Part shown: positions 1 through 12,561 of the stretch, piece after piece
Layout: each line of letters begins with the position of its first letter
Numbering within the stretch: the first letter of the stretch is position 1
Source: Codonopsis lanceolata
Lineage: Eukaryota; Streptophyta; Magnoliopsida; Asterales; Campanulaceae
Reading direction: 5' to 3'
Length of the DNA: 64,000 nucleotides
NCBI GenBank assembly: GCA_013146195.2
Contig: CM028378.1
Coordinates: forward strand, 75,421,254 to 75,485,253
Made by a program: the position numbers and the translations under genes
The notes under the pieces: generated by a model
Seen by the model: only the letters and a program-made list of their open reading frames with translations
What the model was told of the DNA's origin: nothing
Databases searched by the model: none

Positions 1-1681
1 TGGCTAACTTTTCAAAATGTTCAAACTATAGGGAGTTAATGTACTTAGTCATAGAACTGCTGCTCTTTTTCTTCATTTTGAATGCATTTCCCTAAATTGT
101 GTTTCCCACCCTAAATATCGATCTCCAATTTCGCTTCTGTCCTCCCAATATTCTCTCTCTCCCTATCCACCTTCTACTACTTACTAGAGTTTTAACACCG
201 TTGGTACTCACTTTTTTTCTTTTCAAAACGGTAATGGAGTTCCAAATTTTCTTCAATTTCTATTATCAAAGCATTGATGCCCTAGATTGTTGAGCTAATC
301 ATATCTTATAGGAAGTGCTTGACGAAGGGAATATTTAATTGTATTAGACCCATCTAAAGAGGCATATGATAATTTAATTCCCAGTAAGAAATTAATGTAA
401 TTAAGCATAAATATGTAAATAATGCAAACGATAAGTATTAAACAATATCAATTTAATTAAACAATAAAGTTTAGCCTTTATCGATTAAACAATATCAATT
501 TAATTAAAATTATCTTCCAGATATAATGTTAAAATGATTAAATTATTTTTGAGATCATTAAAGGAGAAAATAAATGTAAGAACATATCCAAGCTATTTTC
601 AGATTCTTATTTCTTGTGGCACAATAAAGTTTAGCCTTTATCGGTCCAAAAAGAAAACGAAAGTAATCAAGTCATAAAAGGAATTTACAAAGAACAAAAT
701 AAATCAAGTTCAAAAGATTTGATAAATAGACGATATTTATCTTTAGAACCTCACAATAATCAAGTCATCGAAACTAATCTGTCTAAATAATAATTTACAT
801 AGGTAACTATGTGTATTACAAATACACTGAGTTACAAGAACTTCATGAAAGTTTAAGTATATCATTACTATTAGCAATCCTCCTTAAAATTGTGATCTAG
901 TGATTTGATTTCAAATATTGAGTTTTTGTTTGTGATGATTGTAGAGAAAACTACTACGGCAAAGAAGATAGGATACTCAAAACCACGAACCAAATTAAGA
1001 AGCCGTGTAAGATAAACAAATCCTACAACAAGAACAACTCTAATATTTTTGAAGAAAAACTTCCAACCTTCAGATCAATCATGACACATAGATCCAAACT
1101 TCAAAAACCTTACTCATCTAGGATGAGATTACGACTGGTAATTGGGTGGCGTAGGTCATGTCAAAACCGGTGACGGGTCATCCCATTTTAACCCACAATT
1201 TCTCCTTAAAAAGTAGGAATAATTACAAGCCGGTACATTTTTTAAAACATGTTTTCAAATAAATCCAGCTCTTTTTTGGACATATCTTTTAGATACAATT
1301 TTGGGGCGAAAGTACGTCACTACCCTTTAAGGAAGAATTCAGTGAGATAAAGTGACGATGGCGGCTATGGAACAGATGTCGTTGAAATTGATGGTTCTAA
1401 ATGAAAACATGTTTTCAAAATTGTACCCACTTGAAATTCTCCCTAAAAAGTATGCATCCATAGAATAAATTATTGGGCCAAAATCGGTAACAAGTCCGAC
1501 CCTTTTTAACCCGTCCCGCCAATATTTTTGGGTCGAAACAGGTAACATTTCGATCCAAAAAAAATTAACGAGTCGGGTAATTTTTAAGCCAGGTTGGATG
1601 GGTTAATAGGTTTTTAGTTGTAATTTTCCGGCCTAGATGATATGTTAAAATTTACATAACCAATACATATAGTCAGACTAA
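1..1681. other. AT-rich intergenic DNA, no gene recognised
   Basis: No open frame here resembles a protein I know. The stretch 300-700 contains phrases that recur in the introns of the minus-strand gag-like gene at 10.4-10.5 and 11.58-11.7 kb (for example the 'gagatcattaaaggagaaaa' block near 550), so it looks like a third, exon-less copy of that duplicated unit. The part from about 1137 to 1640 is somewhat GC-richer with repeated 'gggtc' phrases and may be an old transposon remnant, but I found no terminal repeats. Confidence 0.5.
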
Positions 1682-4477
1682 TCTATACATATATAAAAGG
1701 AGAGGTGCGATTTTTGGAAAGTTCCCGCCAAAATGCACTTTCCAAAAATGACAACAATTCTACATTATATATTTGTCATTAATGCATTGGGAAATCAAAT
1801 GAATTTGTAATCAAAATTAATTAGATAAATAAATCTGAAAACTTTTGACATTCTTTTTTTGACTTGAGACAATTGACAACCATATATACCAAACTATTTC
1901 AACCTCATTCACATCCGGCAATATAAAAAATAGTTATGATTTTTTTAACTATATTGAAATTTCAATGAGCTAATAAATAATTATATATTTCAATTGTTGA
2001 ATTTAATAATCGCTTATCAATTGAATGATAAATGAATAAATTATCAAAACAATTACATGAATTATCATTTAAGATTAATTTATTCAGCTGTAATTGGATG
2101 CCTAAGGGAGTTAGACAGTTTCTTAGCTTTTCTCTTCTCGTGCAGTTTTCAAATATAAAACCACTATAAATTAGTTACAATTTTGTTTGTTGAACATCAT
2201 TGCTAAAAACAACTGAGGATAACATATCAATGTAGAAGAAATCTATATAAAATGTCTTCCTCTCTCATTTTGCTTAGAGACATCAGCCAGACCAAGGTTA
2301 AGCCTAGATAACTCAATTGTTTTCGTGCAAAATGTATATTTTACAATGTAAATGTATCTTTCTGTAAATGTATTCTTTTTATTTCGATTGCTTAGGATCT
2401 CATGTACTTGGTCCTCTTTTTTTTCTTCTAGAGATCATGGAGCTACAATAAACTGAAAACAGTTATATATGTCAAATTATTAAATTCTCAGGGTACCTTT
2501 GTAATCAATAAATAGCTTAAATATATGCAATGCCTAGGATTAAAGATGTAGATAATAAATTACGATAATTTAATAAACTTCATGTTCAAGTGTATGTGCT
2601 AAATTTAATACAATTTAATGATCTTCAAACTGATACAGATTTATTGGTAACCAATATATGTTTATATTTATTTATTTATTAATATGCATTATAACAACAA
2701 ATTTATCAATTTTGGTTTTATCAAATCAGAATAATAAACATTTATAAATAAAATCTAATTAAATCAAAGGAATTTGAAATGTAGAGACGAAAAACAAATA
2801 AATTAGTGACTACAAAGAGGCCAATTTTAAAGTGAACAACTACATTAGATACACGTGAGTTAAAATATATGTATTTTAATTATAAAAAATGTTAAAAATA
2901 TATCTTTAAAATACAAATCTAAAAATTCGAAATCTATATTTTTTTCTATACTCAAAATATAAAAAATTCGAGTATAACGTTAAATACTGAAAATATAAAA
3001 AAGTCTCGACTTATTTAAACCATATTTAAAAAAATAATTAGGTAAAGAAACATAAATACTTGGATCTTTTTATAAGCCATTTTTTTCAGTTCACTATGTA
3101 AAATTAAGCTCTAAGATTTAAAAAAATCGAAATTCAAAGTTGAATACTTTATAAAAAAAATCTAATGCACCTTGCTACGAAATGGTTTGACCTGATTCTA
3201 TTTTGGTTAGGAAAAGTTGACGGATGAATTTTTGAAACGAAGAGTTTGAAGAGATGAAAAGTCATTGTCTTATATTCATTAGAGGAATTTCCTATGTTTA
3301 ATGTTATAAAAATAAGAAATGTGACATTTTAGATGACTTAATTAAGTAAGAGTGATAGTAAGACGATGTGTATATATGTTAGAGTGAGTGGGGGTAGGGT
3401 TTTTAGGTTAGAGAGTAAGAAGCTCTTTATCTATATGACAAGTGCTTGGGATTTTTTTTGGTCAGATTTGTTATAATTGGAGTATTATTTGTTGTTCATT
3501 TAAGTAATAATAATTTGGATAGAATCAATTGAGAAATTTGGGTAACGTGAAATTTTGAGTATTTTTAGTCTTTTTTTGTTGTTGTTTGTTTTATAGAAAA
3601 ATTCGGGTCCGTCCACTATGTAAATTTTTAACCGCTACAATTTTTTATGTTTTTTAAACTAAAAATGACACTTTTAGAGCGAAAAGACTACGACTCTTAA
3701 TGAACCGAAGACGCACCACGGATCACTTAATCAATTCATCAATTTAAATCACATAATCTAATTTAATTTATGCATTGCACTTTAAATCATAATGTACCAA
3801 ACATTCATCTCTCTTCTTTTATGTACACAATCAACATATGATTCAAAATTAATGCATTTTACCTACATCGCACATCTAAGTCGATGCATCACTATTTGTA
3901 GATGATACATTGTGATTCAAAATTGATGCATCAAGTTTCAAAAAGGGTATTTAAAAAGAACAAATTTTTATTTAGACCTTTCATCAAACAGTATATCCAC
4001 AGTAGCACAAACACAAAAGTAAATTTATTTTGAATCAAACACAAACAAAAAATGAAGAAGAAGAACGAGGTTTGAAGAAGGAAGAGAATGTGAGGACATA
4101 AAATGCATGTATTTTTATATGTTTATATTTTCAATAACCAACGTTTTTTATAGCTACTATATTAGTACAAAATATCAGAAATTATTATCTCTATCAAATT
4201 TTGTCATTTAGAGGCACATGTCTATTATTAACTATTGACTTAACGAATGACGAAGATGATTGAATTCCATCCAATCCTCCCTTTCTGATTTAGGAAATAT
4301 ATCTAAATAAATTTATAATTACTTTTTCAAATTTATGTGATCTATCTTTAATTTTACTTTTTATTAATTTTTTTATTTTTTCATATTAAACTTTTTAATT
4401 GTATATTATTCAACTTTAATTGAGTAAATAATTTTATACCAGTGTACAAATCGTGCAACGCACGGGAGCATCACTAG
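1682..4477 (+). mobile_element. Non-autonomous Helitron, 2796 bp
   Basis: The left end reads A|TCTATACATATATAAAAG, the typical plant Helitron 5' end with TC after a host A. The right end has a short GC hairpin (CGTGC aac GCACGGG) about 10 nt before CTAG, followed by a host T. This is the Helitron signature: no terminal inverted repeat, no target duplication, insertion between A and T. No Rep/helicase frame is visible inside, so it is non-autonomous. The subterminal phrase GCCAAAATGCACTT recurs in the Helitron at 13133, which suggests one family. Confidence 0.8.
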
Positions 4478-4856
4478 TTTAGTAAATATAAGACATAAAA
4501 ATGTTATTTTATTACTAATGAACTGTTAAAAGTATCATTTTCTTAAAAATATTAACTTTCAAACGGGGATTTTTTGCGCAAAATGGAGGGGAGTATATAT
4601 ATATAAATTAAATACACCTTAATACGGTCGTGGAATGGGGTGGGTATCAATTATATCATATCATATCTGAACCATTCCTCAGTTTCTTAATTCGATTATT
4701 CTCCATTACCCTAGCTCCCCATATCCAATGCAAACCAATTAATAATCGTTAATTTCAACTCTATTTAGTTTGAAGTTTAGTTCAAAATTGTCATTCCTAA
4801 TAAACAAATTAATGTTAGTATTTTAGAAAACCATAAACAACAACAACAACAACAAC

Positions 4857-4905
<49 letters not shown>

Positions 4906-6154
4906 TTGGAGGATTTGTTTGTTTACCCCTACCAAAAAGAAGAAACGAACAAGGAAATAAAAAATTAATATAAATTCAGCGTTAATACGTTGGCAGTGAT
5001 TGAAAGCATTCTCATTAGAAGTTTCTCACCATGTTAAGGTTGTTCCAACCAATGGCGGAGGTTGTTGCTCACCATGTTCTTCAAAATTGTTACTAACATC
5101 TTCGAACATGTTTTTGCTCATTTTATTTTCTTAGTTTTTAAATTTTGTTTGTACATTAGTTTGAAAAGAATTAAAATAATTGGTATAAAACGAGGATATT
5201 CTTAGATTAATAATTTCAAGTTTTTATTTTTGATTTGGACGCGAATTGGTCTAAAATAATAGAATCAAGTATTTGGACGAATAATGACTAGATAATAAAA
5301 AATATAGCGGAATAAAGTAAAAGGAAACAAAGGATTTTATGTGATTTAATACACTCCAAGGCAAACAACTACTTCACTATAAACGATGATGAATTACATT
5401 AAAAAGTTTTTAATGTACTCACCCTACCTAAGTTAAGGGTTGAGTTATAAGGATTGACACGATTCTATAAAGTACCACATCTCTCATAGCCCAAAATAGT
5501 CACACGCACGCATTTTTTTTTTCTAACACCACCAAGACCTAGAGACTCTCAGTCACCAATTGTCGCTTTTGTCTGTCTCACTATTTGTGTATGTGTCTCA
5601 CTCTATTGGCTTGTCTCTTATTGAAATCTTAACACATCTTTAAATAGGATCTAAGTAATGGGGATTAATACCCCTAATACATGTTAATAAAGAAATTTTA
5701 TTACAATTAAAATTAACTTGTTTGACCTTTTCCAATTCCACTTTAGATTTGAGATATGTTTTAATAATAATGGAATGTAGAAGTAAAGTGGATCCATAAA
5801 TAACGGGTGTAGTGTTTGGTTTCAAATTATTTTCTTAAAAGTGACTTGGATGACTATAGTAAACATTGCTACGGTGATCAAGGTAAGCAAATTTTTTGGT
5901 TCATTAAATTTACTTTCATTTAGATGTGATTTATAATTTTTTTTGTTTTTTTGTTATCTGTTTACTTTTCGTTTCACCGTTATATTAAAAGAATATATAT
6001 ATATAATGATTAATTTGACTAAAACTCTTCTATTTCCATCTTTTTTTATTTTCATAATTTTTAATTTATACAAATTATTCACGGGATAGTTGTATATTAT
6101 TTGTTATTCTACTAATCTATATTTATTAATTATTAATTAATAATATATTAATTA
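4478..6154. other. AT-rich spacer with AAC/AAT microsatellite
   Basis: No gene is visible. It holds an (AAC)n run passing into a long (AAT)n run at about 4836-4903. Around 4497-4580 there is a half MITE ending in a degenerate 'acggggat' motif like the Stowaway-type elements elsewhere in the window. The rest is unstructured AT-rich sequence. Confidence 0.6.
4836..4903. repeat. Compound microsatellite (AAC)n(AAT)n
   Basis: About six AAC units run directly into about sixteen AAT units, ending at TAATATTGG. It is a simple trinucleotide repeat with no coding context. Confidence 0.95.
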
Positions 6155-8023
6155 TCTATCAACTATTATTAAAGTAGAAGTCGTATTTGCCACATGACGA
6201 CTTTTTATTGGACGCTTAAAGTTTAAAAAATTATATGCTTCCACGTGTCACCTTCTATACAAGTTTATAATTTTTTTTCCTATCAAAAATTAAAACCGGA
6301 TAACTTTTAAAACCGGTGCCTCCTTTATATATGGTAAAAAGTTTATTGTTTTTTTTACAATTTTTTGCTGCCAAAATCGGTTAATACCGGATCTATTTTA
6401 TAACATTTTATTTAAACACGTGCCTCCTTTATATATGCTAAAACTATATCCTAAATATGTTTTATCTTATCAAATTAGTTTTATGAATTTTATCATATCT
6501 AATTAGAATTAGAATTTTTATCTTAAACTAATCGATTTTGAAAAATAAAAAACTTTTACCTTTATATATATATATATATATATATATGAGATATGTTTTT
6601 TTACCTTTATATATTTTATAACATTTTATTCTGTGAAAAAACAAACATTTAAAGGGATTTTGTGATGCTACATGTCACCATCGAAATGGTAAATGTTTTT
6701 TTTTTCAAAATTGATTAGTTTAAGATAAAAATCTTAAATCTAATTAGATAAGATAAAAATCCTAAAACTAATTTGATAAGATAAAACAGATTTAAGATAT
6801 CGTTTCACAAGTAAATTTATGATATGAATTAAGGATTTTGTTTTTATATTTTTCAAATATCGCTTAATTAAACTATATTTTATCTTGTCTAATTTATACA
6901 AGTTTAATTTGATTGAAACTCTTCAATTTCCATCTCTTCTCATTTCATACTATTTAATTAATACAAATTATTCACAAGACAATTTTATGTTATTTGTTCT
7001 TCTACTAATCTATTAATTATCTATTAATTATTATTAAAATAGAATTTATTGCTGCCTCATGACTACTTTGTGTTGAATGTACAAAGTTTTAAAGGAATTA
7101 TGTGCTTCGACGTGTCAACTTCTTGTGAAGTTGTGATTTTTTTTCTTTTTCTTTGCTGCCGAAAATTAAAATCTGATTGATTTTAAAACCGGTGTCTCTT
7201 TTATATATGGTGAAAGTTTTTTTTATTATTTTCTGCCAAAATCAGTTAGTATGTGATAGATTTTTATCACATTTTATTTAGACACATTTCACTTGATTAG
7301 TAATTCGAATTTTCATGGTAAAAATGTTTTTTTGCAAATAGATTTAATCTTTCAATTACATATTCACATGATCTATTTTGAATATTTACCTTATTTTTCC
7401 TTGCTTTTATATTATTTTAATTATTTTTTTAAATTATTTATTACAAGTTTAGAAAACTATCTTATTATAAACAACTTTTGCACAAAAAAAACTATTAAAA
7501 CCGTGCATACGGTACTATATATGTATATAAATTATTATTTTAAACCGATTTATACCGGATAGATTTTATTACATTTGATTTAGATAAACTTCATTTGATT
7601 ATGGCTCCTCAATTCTAATGGTAGAAGTTTTTTAATTTTTATTATTTTACGAAACTCGGTCAATTTAAGATATATTTTATCTAATTTAATTAAATGTGTT
7701 TCACCAACACCACAAACAACCACTGCGAAATACTTCCTCTCCATCAAACACACCTCCTTGATGATTCTGTCTTTGTGGTACTTCCCCTCCCCTTCTTCTG
7801 TCTCACACTCACACTAGGAATATTTGTTCGATTTTATTATTGTCATGAATTTTTGGTTTTATGATTCGGTGTGATCTCACACATTTTTATTTATTTATTA
7901 ATATTTATTAATTATGAGAAGATCTGTTGTTAGCTCATTCAAATAGTTTGCACATTATATCTAACAAATTATATTTCAAAAATAATACTAAGTCAATCGT
8001 GCATCGCACGGGTAATAACCTAG
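6155..8023 (+). mobile_element. Non-autonomous Helitron with duplicated 5' end
   Basis: The 3' end is clear: hairpin CGTGC atc GCACGGG, ten nt, then CTAG with a following host T (8024). There are two candidate 5' ends of the form A|TCTAT..AATTATTATTAAA, at 6155 and 7020. The ~300 bp after each are homologous ('cttccacgtgtcacctt' versus 'cttcgacgtgtcaactt', 'ttaaaaccggtg' in both). Only one 3' end exists, so the element either duplicated its 5' part in tandem or absorbed a second copy. No helicase or captured gene is recognised. Confidence 0.7.
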
Positions 8024-8244
8024 TATATAAATATAATGGTAAGGGTAGATTTATTCCTTTAAAATTTCAATTTTGAATTATTAACTTTTCAGTTACCATT
8101 TCACTTTTTCTCTCTCCTATCTTCTCTGATTATATTTCTCTTTCTCTTTCTCGTCTTCTCCTTATTTTTCTCTTATCACCACCATCTCCTTTCTTTAAAT
8201 TATGTTTAAACATTTTTTTTCTTTAAACATAAAAAATAGTAACT

Positions 8245-8960
8245 AAAACAAAAATAATAGTTCGAGAGTTAAGAAAACAGAAATATAAGAGGTAAGTAAA
8301 ATAAAAAATAATTTATGGAACAAGTCATTACAAAAATAAAAGTTACAGAATCAACAAAACAAAAATAATTTAATGCGAAGGTTAGTAAAATAAAATAATT
8401 TACAAAACAAAAGTTTAAAACAAAATTTTTAAAAATATATATGTAAAAAAATACGTTAGTAAAATAAAAATATTTTGATGGAACAAAAATAATAGTTACA
8501 TAGTCAATAAAAACAAAAAACAATTTAAACTGAGATTACTAAAATAATAAAAATAACTTACTGAACAAAATTTTAAAACAAATTCTTAAAAATAGCTATG
8601 TAAAACAAAAATACATTAGTTAAATAAAAATATTTGATGGAACAAAAATAATAGTTACAGAGTCAATAAAACAAAAATAATTTAAACTGACGTTAGTAAA
8701 ATTATAAAAACAATTTATTGAACAAAAGTTTAAAACAAATTCTTAAAAATAGTTATAAAACAAAATATGTTAGTAAGATAAAAATATTTGATGGAACAAA
8801 AAAAGTAGTTACAAAGTCAATAAAACAAAACAATTTAAGCTGAGGTTAGGAAAATAATAATAAAAAATTACGGAACAAAATTTTTCCGTAAAACTAATTC
8901 TTAAAAATAAAACAAAAATAATAGTTACGAAGTCAATAAAACAAAAAAATAATGGAAGTT
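8245..8960. repeat. Tandem array, ~155-bp period
   Basis: The phrase 'aacaaaaataatagttac' followed by 'agtcaataaaac' recurs at about 8482, 8641, 8795 and 8911, each copy followed by similar A-rich sequence including 'acaaattcttaaaaatag'. The period is about 155-160 bp, with the last unit shortened to about 117 bp. Open frames in it are artefacts of the bias. It lies just upstream of the Helitron helicase relic and may belong to that element. Confidence 0.75.
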
Positions 8961-9153
8961 ATTTAAATCAAAATAATTTACAAAACAAAAATAATAGTTA
9001 ACGGTAAAAATAATTTCGTTATTTTGATTTTAGCTTATTTTCTTCTCATAAATTTCTTTATTCATAAAATACAAATATAACTTAATAAAATTAATTATTC
9101 AAAAGGAAGAACTTATTTGAGTTTATATTCTATTTGAAGGGCAAAATTTTTTT

Positions 9154-9447
9154 TTGAGTTTGTTCGAAAACATTTATTATACAAAGTTTTTGAATAGTAT
9201 AAAGTGTTCGGGATTATCAGGCCATGAATTGACACTTAAAATTAGTGTTTCAGTAATGCTGTTGAGAAACATTGACCATGCTGCAGGGTTGTGCAATGGA
9301 ATAAGACTAATCATCATAAATCTTGGGGAACATATTGTTGAAACAAATTTTTTGAAAGGAAATAATGTTAGAGAAAATGTTTTTATCCCAAGATTGTCAT
9401 TAACTTTATCCGATGTAAGACTGTGTTTCAAGTTCCAGAGAAGATAA
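9154..9447 (+). pseudogene. Helitron PIF1-type helicase, C-terminal fragment
   Basis: The frame encodes about 97 residues that match the end of the plant Helitron RepHel helicase: a segment like FLNSIKCSGLSGHEL, then VMLLRNIDHAAGLCNGIRL, then VFIPRLSLTLSD, ending in KFQRR. 'MLLRN-D---GLCNGTRL' is a hallmark near the C-terminus of PIF1-like Helitron helicases, which unwind DNA during rolling-circle transposition. The Rep domain and the helicase Walker motifs are absent upstream, so this is a relic. A Helitron 3' end follows 340 bp downstream at 9783 in the same orientation, as expected. Coding in this frame stops just after KFQRR at 9445-9447. Confidence 0.85.
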
Positions 9448-9783
9448 TTTATATTACTGGTATCATATGCAATGACAATTAATAAGTGTCAAAGTCAATA
9501 ATTATATGTATGTCTCTATTTGAAAATAAATAATATTTACCCATCGACAGTTATATGTCGTAGTTTCTAGAGTAACAAATTATTTTGGTTACAAGATATT
9601 GATATGTGGTGAAGATGAAAAACTAACTAATAAGATAACAAATGTTGTGTATAAGAAATTTTTTTAGAATTTATAATGATTAGTAATATACTTATGTATA
9701 ATTGTTAATAAACTGATCTTTCTTATTTTATTTATGTATAATTTAGTTAACATACGTTTAACGCATGAGTTAAAAAAAACTAG
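9448..9783 (+). mobile_element. 3' terminus of the helicase-bearing Helitron
   Basis: The end 'catacgtttaacgcatg' + 'agttaaaaaaaa' + CTAG is followed by host T. It is a mutated version of the 3' end of the intact Helitron at 13133-14025 ('cgtgcgtttaacgcacg' then CTAG), including the shared 'tatttgtgtataattta' region just upstream. The element is thus the decayed autonomous-type relative of that short one. Its 5' end was not found. Confidence 0.7.
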
Positions 9784-10302
9784 TTGAGCTATAAAGTGAG
9801 GGCCATCAAGCAAGATTACATTCCATATTTTTGAAACATTGTTATGGCAGGATTTTTCTCAATCTCCAATTTTCAACGCAAAACTGCCCCAATTTCCAAA
9901 GCAAAACTGGAATTCGTTAATAATGTCAAATTTGATTGGAGAAATAGTAAATCCTTCAATTGGCATCTATATGCGAGTTTCCTTTTTTGGCAATATAATT
10001 TTGGCGAGATTTTTTTCCAATATAGTCTATCTTGCTTTTATATATATATATATATATATTGGATAAGTTATTTGAGGCACAACTTTGACTACTTTTTTTT
10101 TTATATTTTATATTTTACTTAGTAACACAATATTAGTTATTTTTAACCCAACTGAAAAATAAAAATTAAAAATTAATCAAAAAAATAATTTCCAGCTAGT
10201 ACAAACCTTGTGGATGAGGCTCTTCTTCTCTAGTGTAGGCAGTCAAGAGAAGCATTGATTTTAATTATAGAAATAATAACTTGACGGGGAAGTTTTACAT
10301 AC
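9784..10302. other. Spacer with (TA) repeat, no clear gene
   Basis: Contains a (TA)11 microsatellite at about 10038-10059. At 10205-10240 the minus strand has an Arg/Glu/Pro-rich stretch ending in CAAG|GTTTGT, which could be a further small exon of the gag-like gene to the right, but the evidence is thin. Confidence 0.4.
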
Positions 10303-10359
10303 CTATCTCCTCTTCTTCTGCTTCTTCTTTTTCTTCTTTTATTTCTGCTTCTACTTTTT
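10303..10359 (-). CDS. Gag-like gene, small Glu-rich exon (exon 3)
   Basis: On the minus strand the acceptor TTGGTTTAG precedes 57 nt encoding a Lys/Glu-rich peptide (KVEAEIKEEKEEAEEEE), ended by the donor GATAG|GTATGT. Donor and acceptor contexts and the following intron match those of the exon at 11147-11551, so this looks like a shortened duplicate of that exon which kept only the acidic linker. Its place in a real transcript is inferred from the splice signals only. Confidence 0.5.
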
Positions 10360-11146
10360 CTAAACCAATTAAACAATATCAATTTAAAATCAACTTCCAG
10401 AGATTATGTTATAATAAGTTAATTACACAGAAAAGAAGCAACCCAAGTGCTAGGAGTAGGAATTAATTTTAAGATCATTAAAGGAGAAAAATGCACAAGA
10501 AGATATCCAAGTTAGTTTCGGTTTCATGTTGACAAGAACCCAAGATCTTCCTATAAAGGTTACCTGGTAAATGAGACCTTAACCTAACATCTCAATTACA
10601 TGTGAACCTTGGTATTGTGATTGACGCTACAATTAGGATGAAATATGTATTGATAAGTTTAGGGTTTGAAACAATCACTGACACACGAATGATTGAATCA
10701 AAAATTTAGTAACAATTTTTAAAGTCTCCAGCTCTCTCTCAACATATATTTTTTTTATCAGTTCAATCCATTTTTAAATCACTTTTATAAAGCACATGGT
10801 TCACAATTCTCTTAGTCGTGTTGACATGTTATTTTTCTTTTTATGTAATTTGAATTTGAGTATAAAATTTTGCAATTTTAATTACCTTATTACTAAAGCA
10901 TACTATTGCAATTCATTTTTATAAACAAAGCTGCTGGGTATATATTTTGGTTTAAAGGAAAGGAGCAAAGGAGCATATTGACAATAATATCCCTAAAAAA
11001 TGACTCGGGAATACGATAATGAAAGAAAAGGACACACAAAACGTAATATATGCATTCCACATACGAAATTTATGTAATCATAAACATGCAAATAATGCAA
11101 ACCATAATTAAGCAATAACTAGCTAGATGGTCGGAGTTGTACATAC

Positions 11147-11551
11147 CTATCTCTGTGGTTACTGGCTTTGGAGATTGAAAACGTTTGTTGATGTCTTGAT
11201 CTAGGGAAAAGATCTTTTCAATCTTGCCCATGATACTTCTAGACGTACTGACATGATCTGGGTTAAATACTTCCGTAATGACATCTTCGCTAATGGAACC
11301 TAAGATCCACCCTCGAAGAAGCATGTCTGTTCTTCTCCAAAGTAGGTTGTCCTGAGATGGTGGTTCTTTCATAAGGAAATCACGTAATTCAAGACTATCA
11401 ACAAGTGATAAAATCTGTAACACCCATGACTTGTAGTTGGCTGTACAAAGCTTGATAGTTACGAAGCTCGCCACATTAAACGTAGACGGGTAAGGGTATT
11501 TTACGCCCCGCTGTGTTGCCAGTTCTTCCTCAACTTTTTCTTCGTTGTTTT
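11147..11551 (-). CDS. Gag-like gene, exon 2 (second gag-like domain)
   Basis: The minus-strand acceptor TTCATTCAG opens an exon that encodes an acidic linker (ENNEEKVEEELATQRG), then PYPSTFNVASFVTIKL and a ~110-residue domain with WRRTDMLLRGWILGSISEDV, closed by the donor ATAG|GTATGT. It is clearly paralogous to exon 1 (PYPSTLNPASFVSIKL and WKRSDRLVKSWILGSLQEIV). The domain is the N-terminal gag-like domain typical of Copia elements and of plant single-copy relatives (UBN2-type). Two tandem copies in one spliced gene suggest a host-retained, exon-duplicated derivative, not a simple Copia gag. No protease or pol follows. Function unknown. Confidence 0.6.
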
Positions 11552-11822
11552 CTGAATGAATAAAACAAAATCATGTTAAAATCATGTTCGAGAGATTATG
11601 TTATGATAAATAAATAAAAAAGTATCATCTCAAATACTAGGAATTAGGTTTAAGATGTTTAAAGGAGAAAAAAACGGAAATACATTTCAAAAGTTAGTTT
11701 CGGCTTCATGCGACACCATTAAAGTCTTGGAACCAGATTTTATGTGGACATTGCTTTGGCCAAGTTAAGTGCTGCTTGGGTAAATTTGTCTGACTTCATC
11801 GTTCCAAAAAGAAAAAAAAAGT

Positions 11823-11999
11823 CTCTCCGTTTCCGTGTAAAGAGTCTTTGTTTAAAAATCAAACTTTTTAATAGTATGACACTTTTAGTAGTTCATTAAT
11901 AATAAAATGATATTTTTATATCTTGATTTTTGAAAATAAGTTTTTTTAATAAAATATCAAAAAATAAAATTATTAACTCTCTACCCAAAACGGTGGAAG
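11823..11999. mobile_element. Stowaway-like MITE
   Basis: Terminal inverted repeats: CTCTCCGTTTCCGTGTAAAG on the left and the complement of 'ctacccaaaacggtggaag' on the right, about 25 bp with mismatches. The 177-bp AT-rich body has no coding. It lies in the intron between exons 1 and 2 of the gag-like gene. Related elements are at 14474 and 29323. Confidence 0.65.
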
Positions 12000-12084
12000 T
12001 GTTTTACAAGTGATACAAAGAAATGAGTAGCCCAAGTCACTGTCCCAAGGAGAAAGTAACACTTTCCATTTTGGTTTGTCTTTT

Positions 12085-12255
12085 AATAATGTTTGGGTCA
12101 CTCTCATTTTACACTAAAATATGGATACTCTATGACGTGACACATTCTTATTGGTTAGACATTTTGTGGGTCCCACCACTCCAACCAATGAAAATATACC
12201 ACATCATAAAGTACTCATATTTTAGTGCAAAATGAGAGTAGCCCTAGCATTGCCC
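12085..12255. mobile_element. MITE with ~45-bp inverted repeats
   Basis: The left arm runs through 'tcactctcattttacactaaaatat' and the right arm carries its complement, 'atattttagtgcaaaatgagagtagcc', with the match extending outward to 'gcattgccc' on the right. The element is short, non-coding and intronic to the gag-like gene. The superfamily is not determined, since I could not define the target duplication. Confidence 0.6.
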
Positions 12256-12561
12256 GTCTTAAAAATAGGTATAGCACTTTCCACATTTTTTTCAATTTTT
12301 TTCAATAATGTAACATATCATACCGTAAAAAACAACTTTAGTGCAATTTAAAAAATAACCTCCGTCGTTGGTTTGAACAATATTAACACGGAATTTACAT
12401 TCATTTTTTATCTTCTTTTTAGTTTCTTCCTTAAAAAAAATCTTAAAAAAACTAAGACTCGCTTTGGGATGAAGGAGTATGAGCGAACTCTTTAAACTTG
12501 AAATCTATGTTTAAAGTTCGGTTATTAGCCACTTAATTACCAATCAACAAAGTTAACTTAC

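Noticed and set aside
1339..1548. 69-codon minus frame
   Set aside because: No family resemblance, no splice or promoter context, in a likely old repeat.
8269..8523. Phe/Tyr-rich minus frame, membrane-like
   Set aside because: Produced by the A-rich tandem array; the hydrophobicity reflects base composition.
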